Virus record (IMG/VR): IMGVR_UViG_3300027710_000142
Span: 1-23,370 of that record
DNA length: 23,370 nt
Reading direction: 5' to 3' (one strand)
Source: a virus
The notes beneath the pieces were generated by a model that made no database searches, was not told the origin of the DNA, and was given only the letters and a program-made list of their open reading frames with translations. Numbering within the stretch: the first letter of the stretch is position 1; each line of letters opens with the position of its first letter. A program made the translations under genes and the position numbers. Below, piece by piece: positions 1 through 4,227 of the stretch.

Positions 1-7
1 TATATAT

Positions 8-36
8 AGTATAGCACGTTTACTCTGCGTTGTCAA
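8..36 (-). promoter_or_regulatory. sigma70 promoter with extended -10, reading out of the window
   Basis: On the minus strand a perfect -35 box TTGACA (36-31) is followed after exactly 17 bases by TATACT (13-8), preceded by TG one base upstream (extended -10, TGCTATACT). The -35 lies in the last codons of the 83-aa gene and the spacer contains its TAA stop. It would drive genes to the left of base 1, which are not visible. Confidence 0.75.
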
Positions 37-271
37 CGTGTTGCCAAGGGTTTTGTTGCGATCTAGGACCTACTCTAGGATCATACAATGGTATGCCCAA
101 TAAGTTTGCTAGACTGTGTGCTGTGCTACCTCTACGGATCCAATAACCTTGTAGGCTAGCATCATAGTCAATGCCACGCTGAACTGTGCGAAGTCTAGCA
201 AAGGCTTCTGGGTTCATAGAACAGCGTAGTCCACTGAGGAACAGTTCATCTCTACCTGTGTTGTCAATCAC
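20..271 (-). CDS. hypothetical phage protein, 83 aa
   Basis: I do not recognise the family. The protein is 83 aa, mixed charge, with no signal peptide, membrane segment or cysteine motif; the centre is rich in Arg, Gly and Tyr and the C-terminus is polar and acidic. It starts at ATG 271 inside the end of the preceding gene (4-base ATGA overlap), so translational coupling is likely. It is the last gene of the early-type operon in this window, and its final codons contain the -35 box of the next promoter. Small soluble proteins in such a phage position are often host-takeover or nucleic-acid accessory factors, but nothing in the sequence demonstrates this. Coding status is supported by the overlapping operon layout and full use of the available space. 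Confidence 0.7.
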   Translation of the reverse strand: MIDNTGRDELFLSGLRCSMNPEAFARLRTVQRGIDYDASLQGYWIRRGSTAHSLANLLGIPLYDPRVGPRSQQNPWQHVDNAE

Positions 272-456
272 GATTCAACGAACTCACTGCTTTTAACTGC
301 GTTGTTGCCAACTACATTTGTGGCACGTATTTGGTCCCAATGTTGTTGAGCCATATTGCGATCACTGTAGCGGAACTCTGCTGTTTTATTTTCCTGTAGC
401 AATAATTTAATTGTATAGGTCTTGGGTGTGCTTAATAGCGTAGGTGTTTTTTTCAT
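268..456 (-). CDS. hypothetical phage protein, 62 aa
   Basis: An unrecognised protein of 62 aa. The N-terminus is basic (MKKTP), the middle has a beta-like stretch (YTIKLLL) followed by a charged segment, and the end is polar. It has no cysteines or membrane segment. It overlaps both neighbours by 4 bases (ATGA at its start and at the next gene's start), which is the strongest sign that it is translated as part of a coupled operon. The pattern of a short strand followed by an aromatic, basic segment could be a small single-domain fold, but no function can be assigned. Confidence 0.65.
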   Translation of the reverse strand: MKKTPTLLSTPKTYTIKLLLQENKTAEFRYSDRNMAQQHWDQIRATNVVGNNAVKSSEFVES

Positions 457-692
457 AATAAAGTTGATTCCAATGTTGTTATTCGTTGTCTTAGTTTGAC
501 TATTACTTCAGCCATTCTGTTTACTGCTTCACTGATGTCATAGATTTGCTTGGTTGTTTGTTCAAGTAGCCAAGCATTGTTGACGTGTTGTCCTGACATC
601 TCTTCCATTTGTTCTGTCAACAAAAGAACTGTGCCTTCTAGTTCTATTATTTTAGAATAAGGATCCCAGTCAGGCATCATTAAGTTTGTCAT
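453..692 (-). CDS. small coiled-coil protein, 79 aa
   Basis: An acidic, helical 79-aa protein. From about residue 14 to the end, hydrophobic residues (Ile, Leu, Val, Met) recur at 3-4 residue spacing among Glu, Gln and Lys, for example around residues 14-30 and 52-78, which suggests a coiled coil and oligomerisation. It has no membrane segment, so it is not a holin by itself. It overlaps the gene before and the gene after by 4 bases each (ATGA junctions) and is probably co-translated with the HNH-like gene upstream. Its role is unknown; a structural or regulatory adaptor is conceivable. Confidence 0.65.
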   Translation of the reverse strand: MTNLMMPDWDPYSKIIELEGTVLLLTEQMEEMSGQHVNNAWLLEQTTKQIYDISEAVNRMAEVIVKLRQRITTLESTLL

Positions 693-1018
693 TGCTGTAT
701 TTTTACCTCTTCAATGTATGCTTGGTAATCTCGACCGTGCTTTCTAAGTATTTTAATTTTTAAATGATCTAATCTATACACCAGCACACAGTTGTCTTTA
801 CTCCAGGCGTGATCATCTTCAATGCGTGTAAGACATAGGCTGTTACTGGCACGACCACGCTTACTCCATAGATCAGGTGTAGACCAAAAGTCGCACCATT
901 CAGTGAAGGTCAAGTCCCAAGGTTCTTTTCTATAGATTGCTTGGAACTTGGCTCGTATGTAAGGCAGGAATCTAATGTGATCAAACTCATCACTGTGAGT
1001 CCTACGTCCTCTTCCCAT
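689..1018 (-). CDS. HNH/AP2-like phage protein, 109 aa
   Basis: A basic 109-aa protein. Residues about 50-85 read W-x-K-R-G-R-x-S-N-S-L-C-L-T-R-I-E-D-D-x-x-W-S-K-D-N-C, which matches the R-x-D / W-S-x-x-N core seen in many small phage HNH- and AP2-type endonuclease-like proteins. The N-terminus is rich in Arg, and a conserved-looking aromatic segment (LTFTEWCDFW) precedes the core. A complete catalytic HNH triad is not evident, so it may only bind DNA or be a degenerate nuclease. The start at ATG 1018 has GGA upstream (GGAAACAAAATG) and overlaps the preceding gene by 17 bases; the stop overlaps the next gene by 4. It is probably distantly related to the neighbouring 158-aa protein. Confidence 0.7.
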   Translation of the reverse strand: MGRGRRTHSDEFDHIRFLPYIRAKFQAIYRKEPWDLTFTEWCDFWSTPDLWSKRGRASNSLCLTRIEDDHAWSKDNCVLVYRLDHLKIKILRKHGRDYQAYIEEVKIQQ

Positions 1019-1478
1019 TTTGTTTCCTTTGTTTAAGTCCCAGTATCTCTGGAGTAGACCAACCTTTTTTATGTCGCATTGTTATTGTCTCATAGGGTAT
1101 GTTTAACTCTCTACTCCACTCCATCATAGTCTGCGATCTGCGTTTGTAGGTCAAGTAGACACAGGTGTGTTGTTTACGGGCTGTGCCTTGATGATCTGTC
1201 CACTCCAAGTTACCAGGCGCAAAATCTCCATTGTGATTTTTACGACTTAGTCTATCTCTCCAGTCTTGTGGTGGACCTAGCTTTTTAAGCACATAGGCTT
1301 GGAAGCTGTCAAAGTCTTTTTTATCCCAATAACATTGTATACCACGACCTCCATAGCGGAAGTAGTCTGGACTTGTCTCATTGTATACAACTCCCTTGAT
1401 CCAGTTCCATCTACGGTATATGGGATTTTTAAATGTTTTTCCTAGTTCCATAATACACTGGGGATGGTTAGTCCCCAT
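1002..1478 (-). CDS. HNH/AP2-type endonuclease-like protein with C-terminal helix-turn-helix
   Basis: Resembles the phage HNH/AP2 homing-endonuclease-like family. An N-terminal Y-R-R-W segment is followed by YGGRGI (residues 42-47), an aromatic W-x-x-x-x-x-F-x-x-F stretch, and a core around residues 74-93 (R-D-R-L-S-R ... G-D-F-A-P-G-N-L-E-W) equivalent to the usual 'LDRIDNxGxYxPxNxRW'. The canonical Asp/Ile of that motif is altered here. The C-terminus (about 108-147) looks like the helix-turn-helix/NUMOD-type tail often attached to these enzymes, with EWSRELNIPYETITMRHKKGW as its core. The ATG at 1478 lies only 5 bases after the preceding stop; ATG 1451 (residue 10) is an alternative, and neither has a well-spaced Shine-Dalgarno. 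Nuclease activity is family-based inference. Confidence 0.75.
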   Translation of the reverse strand: MGTNHPQCIMELGKTFKNPIYRRWNWIKGVVYNETSPDYFRYGGRGIQCYWDKKDFDSFQAYVLKKLGPPQDWRDRLSRKNHNGDFAPGNLEWTDHQGTARKQHTCVYLTYKRRSQTMMEWSRELNIPYETITMRHKKGWSTPEILGLKQRKQNGKRT

Positions 1479-1483
1479 CCTTT

Positions 1484-2023
1484 TTATTTGTTGCCGCGCT
1501 TTAACACTCGAAAAATACCATTGGTATCATTATATGTGCCAGTGTGCTCTGATGGATCATTTATCATATTTCTAATAAGTGATGCTGTAGCACCTTTGCG
1601 TATAATGGGCTTGTCTTCTTTGGGTGCTTCTTCTAACCAATCAAAAAAGTTTAAGCCACGTGCTGTGTAACTGCCACTGCCTACTGGGCGTTTAAAATTA
1701 CGTGTGCCATCTTCAAAGTGGCTTGCTGGATCAGGTTTTAGTTTTACTGCCACTGGCTGTTCGCCTTCTGCTGTAATTGTTAATACCCATCCATCGCTGT
1801 TGTCAGCTTCATAGGGCAATGCTAGGCGTGCTGTAATACCTGTTACTGGCTGTTTAGTTCTTTGTAAGCGGATGCGTGTGCCTTCGCACTCTCCATCTTC
1901 AAACTTGTTACCAAAAAAGGTAAACATAACTTTGTCAGGCGCGCCATTGATCACTGCGTAACCAGTTGCCTGTGTTTCTTCTTCATTATACCATACGCTG
2001 GCTTCTACCGTTTCTATTTTCAT
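1484..2023 (-). CDS. hypothetical protein, first gene behind promoter P2, 179 aa
   Basis: I do not recognise this 179-aa protein. Residues 1-100 alternate beta-like stretches (VEASVWY, GYAVING, KVMFTFFG, WVLTITAEG, VAVKLKP), suggesting a beta-rich domain. This is followed by a Gly-rich link and a C-terminal tail containing FFDWLEEAP, which is acidic and aromatic, and a charged end. An OB-fold-like beta domain followed by an acidic tail would suit a single-stranded DNA-binding protein, but I see no decisive motif and do not make that call. The start is ATG 2023 with a good Shine-Dalgarno (AAAGGA, 5 bases before ATG). It is the first gene after a near-consensus sigma70 promoter, so it should be one of the best expressed early-type proteins here. 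Confidence 0.75.
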   Translation of the reverse strand: MKIETVEASVWYNEEETQATGYAVINGAPDKVMFTFFGNKFEDGECEGTRIRLQRTKQPVTGITARLALPYEADNSDGWVLTITAEGEQPVAVKLKPDPASHFEDGTRNFKRPVGSGSYTARGLNFFDWLEEAPKEDKPIIRKGATASLIRNMINDPSEHTGTYNDTNGIFRVLKRGNK

Positions 2024-2049
2024 ATTGGTCCTTTTTAAAAAATAGTTTT

Positions 2050-2067
2050 ATGCTTTTTTAAAAGCAT
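2050..2067 (-). repeat. perfect inverted repeat at the predicted 5' end of the P2 transcript
   Basis: Two 8-base arms (ATGCTTTT / AAAAGCAT) are separated by 2 bases. The repeat begins about where transcription from the adjacent promoter (-10 at 2078-2073) should start, so it would form a small hairpin at the mRNA 5' end or act as an operator half-site pair. No T-tract follows on the minus strand, so it is not a terminator. Confidence 0.5.
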
Positions 2068-2072
2068 TTACT

Positions 2073-2101
2073 AATATATACTTATGCTACGCAAATGTCA
2101 A
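2073..2101 (-). promoter_or_regulatory. strong sigma70 promoter P2
   Basis: A perfect -35 TTGACA (2101-2096), a spacer of 17, and -10 TATATT (2078-2073, 5 of 6 to consensus). The TGA stop of the upstream 73-aa gene is inside the -35 hexamer. The predicted start is near 2066, about 43 bases before the ATG of the 179-aa gene. Confidence 0.8.
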
Positions 2102-2319
2102 GCACTTTTTTTACGTTTTTTCTTACGCTCTACATATAGTTCAACTGGCATGTGGTCTTCGTCTATAAGTTGGTAAGCTACTTCATCGGGTAGCCAATCT
2201 AAAAAGGCATCGTGTGCTTTACAAAACAATCCTGGAGTAGGAGTTGGTCTGCCTTTAAAAAGTTTAAATCGGATGCTGAGTTCGCAGTTTGCGTGTTTTT
2301 CAATGTTGTTTAGTTTCAT
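2098..2319 (-). CDS. small putative zinc-binding protein, 73 aa
   Basis: A 73-aa protein whose arrangement H9-x2-C12 and C33-x2-H36 could bind one zinc ion. The segment around GLFCKAHDAFLDWL resembles a recurrent but uncharacterised small phage family. The C-terminus is strongly basic (ERKKKRKKSA), which suits nucleic-acid binding. It begins 3 bases after the stop of the polymerase-like gene with no clear Shine-Dalgarno, so it probably depends on coupling, or on a promoter-like pair in the preceding repeat (TTGAAC, 16 bases, TATACT). Its stop codon is embedded in promoter P2. The function is unknown; a DNA- or RNA-binding accessory factor is inference. Confidence 0.7.
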   Translation of the reverse strand: MKLNNIEKHANCELSIRFKLFKGRPTPTPGLFCKAHDAFLDWLPDEVAYQLIDEDHMPVELYVERKKKRKKSA

Positions 2320-2322
2320 ATT

Positions 2323-3444
2323 TTAGACTTGTAATACACTAGGGTATAATAGTATATTGTTTAAATTTAAATGTTCAAAGTTTACTTCATAACTTGTCTG
2401 TGTTTTTACATAACTCTTTAACTCCTCTATATCTAACTCAGTGTCACAACTCCATCCATCATGTTCTAAGAAATACTTTATTGACCTCTCATCTAAGTAA
2501 CTTCTAATTGAGTCAAGTATAACTCTCTCAAGTTCAAAGTAAACATTCCACTTCTGTCTACTAGTAATTTTACATAACCTCTGCTTACCTGACTTAGTGA
2601 GTCGAGTTCTTCTTTGTAATACAGGTCTTATGTATTCCCAACAAGTTTTAATGTCTGCGATTAACTGCTGTATAAATTCATCTTGTTTTAAGTAGTCAAT
2701 TCTAGCACGATCTCCATTGAGTATGTGATAGATATCTGACTGCGTGTTATTGCTAATAATAGCTCCAGCGAATAGTGCGTTAATGATCTCTTTAACTGCG
2801 GCTGGGTCAAGTTCTAATGCCTGTGCTAGTTCAGCTCTTACTGCTGTTCTATCACTGAGGTATCTACGTAGTGCGAACAAGTATAAGTCCATGGGACCTT
2901 GTTGCCAACGACCATCGACAATTACTTCGGGTATTTGCTGTGCGTATTGATGTATCAGTGTAGGTGCTGAACATACAATGTCATATTGGTGTGTGTAACC
3001 AGCATCTTTAAGCACTTGCTGTTTGTATTGTCTACGATAACGCTGTAATGGATGCCAAAGTCTGTTACTGGTGTCTTTGTAAACGAAGTTGCCACTGCGT
3101 AATTCTTCAGTGTGGTCTTGTTTAGCGACTTGTAATACACTAGGGTATAATAGTATATTGTTTAAATTTAACTTATCTCTAAGTGTTCTAACACCCTCTT
3201 TGTTGAGTCTGTATTCCTTACACTTGTTCTCACTTGAGTTATATCTATAAAACTCATCTGTAACAACTAGTAATGTCTTACGCAAATACTTAGATAAGGG
3301 ATTACTTGAAACTCCAAAGTATCGATCTATATGTCTAGTTGACCAGGGATGACTCTTAGAGTCACTCATAACACCACAGGCAAAGCCAAGGGCTGTTTTA
3401 ATTCGTTTAATGACACGAGGGTCAGTGAAGTTGGGTGTATACAT
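2323..3444 (-). CDS. putative compact polymerase-like protein with N-terminal winged-helix-like domain
   Basis: A 373-aa protein. Residues about 34-91 look like a winged helix (STRHIDRYFGVSSNPLSKYL, then a wing-like EYRLNKEGVRTL). The rest carries three blocks ordered and spaced like family-A polymerase motifs. Motif A-like is YDIVCSAPTLIHQYA with D155. Motif B/O-helix-like is VKEIINALFAGA with K218, and G227 at K+9. Motif C-like is FLEHDGW with H328-D329. The A-B and B-C spacings (63 and 111 residues) are near those of DNA polymerase I (53 and 124). The usual Arg at K-4 and Tyr at K+8 are absent, and no exonuclease domain is present. I chose ATG 3444: the longer frame opening at TTG 3498 uses the -35 box of its own promoter as a start codon. 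The last 15 residues duplicate residues 92-106. The polymerase function is inference. Confidence 0.6.
   Translation of the reverse strand: MYTPNFTDPRVIKRIKTALGFACGVMSDSKSHPWSTRHIDRYFGVSSNPLSKYLRKTLLVVTDEFYRYNSSENKCKEYRLNKEGVRTLRDKLNLNNILLYPSVLQVAKQDHTEELRSGNFVYKDTSNRLWHPLQRYRRQYKQQVLKDAGYTHQYDIVCSAPTLIHQYAQQIPEVIVDGRWQQGPMDLYLFALRRYLSDRTAVRAELAQALELDPAAVKEIINALFAGAIISNNTQSDIYHILNGDRARIDYLKQDEFIQQLIADIKTCWEYIRPVLQRRTRLTKSGKQRLCKITSRQKWNVYFELERVILDSIRSYLDERSIKYFLEHDGWSCDTELDIEELKSYVKTQTSYEVNFEHLNLNNILLYPSVLQV
2326..2370 (-). repeat. 45-bp perfect direct repeat, copy 2 (3' end of gene)
   Basis: Identical over 45 bases to 3127-3171. It encodes the final 15 residues (LNLNNILLYPSVLQV) of the polymerase-like protein and ends immediately before its stop codon. 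Bases differ directly outside both ends, so the repeat is sharply bounded. Confidence 0.95.
3127..3171 (-). repeat. 45-bp perfect direct repeat, copy 1 (inside gene)
   Basis: Encodes residues 92-106 of the same protein in the same reading frame as copy 2, directly after the winged-helix-like domain. The copies are 801 bp apart (267 codons), so recombination between them would delete the whole polymerase-like part in frame. Confidence 0.95.
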
Positions 3445-3469
3445 AATTGTCTCGCACAAATATTTATAT

Positions 3470-3498
3470 AGTGTAACACAAGTGCTAAAATTAGTCAA
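3470..3498 (-). promoter_or_regulatory. sigma70 promoter P3 of the early-type module
   Basis: -35 TTGACT (3498-3493), a spacer of 17, and -10 TACACT (3475-3470), followed by an AT-rich ATATAAATA stretch. It starts 2 bases after the T-tract of the late-module terminator and lies just upstream of ATG 3444. The predicted start near 3463 leaves a leader of about 19 bases. Confidence 0.7.
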
Positions 3499-3500
3499 GC

Positions 3501-3533
3501 AAAAAAATAGCCCAGTGTTTTAAGCTGGGCTAT
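3501..3533 (-). terminator. intrinsic terminator closing the late module
   Basis: On the minus strand the stem ATAGCCCAG/CTGGGCTAT (9 bp, 3533-3525 with 3515-3507) has a 9-base loop and is followed by an uninterrupted run of 7 T (3507-3501). This is a textbook rho-independent terminator for transcription coming from the structural genes. Confidence 0.9.
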
Positions 3534-3674
3534 AAACTACGGTATAGTTTTTAATACATTGCGTATGTGTGCGAAACAACGGTGTAAGTGTAGAGGGTAG
3601 TAACAATGAAAGCAATCATATAGTAATTAAGGAGATTGAAGTCTTAATAACAGGAACAACTACTCTCTACAACT
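3534..3674. other. non-coding stretch with nested inverted repeats
   Basis: About 140 bases between the zinc-ribbon gene and the terminator hold no convincing gene on either strand. A 13-bp imperfect inverted repeat pairs 3589-3601 with 3659-3671 (plus-strand arms TGTAGAGGGTAGT and ACTACTCTCTACA, one G-U wobble). Inside it, ATTAAG...CTTAAT forms a further 6-bp hairpin. The stretch could be a structured 3' untranslated region, a small RNA or a protein-binding site. On the minus-strand RNA the wobble becomes an A-C mismatch, so the plus strand folds slightly better. Confidence 0.4.
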
Positions 3675-3974
3675 TTATTTATTGTTGTTAATATCCTTGA
3701 AAGATATTTTAGTTTTAGTTTTACAGGTGACACAATGCTTCTTCCACTGCCTGCGTTTAGTGCCAAGTCCAGTGACGTAGAATTCTACACGCCTGTTAAT
3801 GACCTGCTTGCCACAGTCACCACAGCTCTGTTCAACACGTGGTGTAAGTTTTAAACTAGAGTCCAAGTAGTCAGCACTTTCTCTGTGCTGTAGTTCCCTG
3901 GACTTTTTAATGTAGTCTTTGGGCTGTGCTTCTAGTAGTGTGTCTACTATTAGTTTGAATTTTGTTTGCTCCAT
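3675..3974 (-). CDS. zinc-ribbon protein, 99 aa
   Basis: A basic 99-aa protein with C51-x2-C54 and C81-x2-C84, 26 residues apart, the four-cysteine pattern of a zinc ribbon. The N-terminal half is helical and charged. The ribbon is flanked by Arg/Lys-rich segments (RRVEFYVTGLGTKRRQWKK), suggesting nucleic-acid binding or contact with RNA polymerase. It is the last gene before the module terminator and has its own perfect TATAAT box so close to the ATG that the transcript may be leaderless; no Shine-Dalgarno is visible. The promoter is overlapped by a palindrome, which hints at autoregulation. Its precise role is unknown; a transcription regulator is the most natural inference. Confidence 0.75.
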   Translation of the reverse strand: MEQTKFKLIVDTLLEAQPKDYIKKSRELQHRESADYLDSSLKLTPRVEQSCGDCGKQVINRRVEFYVTGLGTKRRQWKKHCVTCKTKTKISFKDINNNK

Positions 3975-3975
3975 A

Positions 3976-3989
3976 CTGTAATTATACAG
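3976..3989 (-). promoter_or_regulatory. TATAAT promoter element within palindrome CTGTATAATTACAG
   Basis: A perfect -10 TATAAT (3986-3981) sits in a 14-base perfect inverted repeat (5-base arms CTGTA/TACAG, 4-base centre). Upstream at 17 bases is only a poor -35 (TTTTAA). The start should fall at or within a base or two of the ATG at 3974, predicting a leaderless or near-leaderless mRNA and an operator overlapping the promoter. Confidence 0.55.
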
Positions 3990-4003
3990 AATGGAATTAG
4001 TGG

Positions 4004-4210
4004 TTAAAATTTAACTACGAATACTGCGGCACATACTACAGCAAATATACTCACGCAGGATTTGACGGCTAATTTAACAATAAACGTCTTGAATCCATCA
4101 ATTTCTCGATGGATTTCGTCAACTTTATGTTCTAATTTTGCTAGTTTTTCGTCTATGGCTTGGTAACGTATATTACATACGTCCTCGTGATCTTTGAGTG
4201 TTCTTGCCAT
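4004..4210 (-). CDS. holin-like small membrane protein with coiled coil (XhlA-type layout)
   Basis: A 68-aa protein with an N-terminal charged helix, a coiled-coil stretch (IDEKLAKLEHKVDEIHREIDGF) and a single C-terminal hydrophobic segment of about 20 residues rich in Val, Ala and Ile, ending in KF. This layout is that of XhlA/hemolysin-type phage membrane proteins that partner holins in lysis. No endolysin is recognisable nearby, so lysis function is inferred from architecture only. I chose ATG 4210 because GGA sits 6 bases upstream (TTTGGAACTAAAATG). An alternative ATG at 4228 adds 6 residues and overlaps the fibre gene stop (TAATG) but lacks a Shine-Dalgarno. Another possibility is a superinfection-exclusion membrane protein. 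Confidence 0.65.
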   Translation of the reverse strand: MARTLKDHEDVCNIRYQAIDEKLAKLEHKVDEIHREIDGFKTFIVKLAVKSCVSIFAVVCAAVFVVKF

Positions 4211-4227
4211 TTTAGTTCCAAATAACA

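Noticed and set aside
1456-1490. Hairpin TGGGGA...TCCCCA followed by T-rich sequence, terminator-like on the plus strand
   Set aside because: All genes here run on the minus strand, where no T-tract follows; the hairpin spans the start of the 158-aa gene, and no plus-strand gene needs terminating.
1381-1670. Plus-strand open frames of 64-68 aa
   Set aside because: They are antisense to well-supported minus-strand genes, lack ribosome sites and have cysteine/histidine-rich shadow-like composition.
2955-3140. Minus-strand 61-aa frame
   Set aside because: It lies wholly inside the polymerase-like gene in another frame with no ribosome site.
3442-3498. TTG start giving a 391-aa product
   Set aside because: The TTG is part of the -35 box of the gene's own promoter, and the transcript should begin downstream of it; ATG 3444 is preferred.
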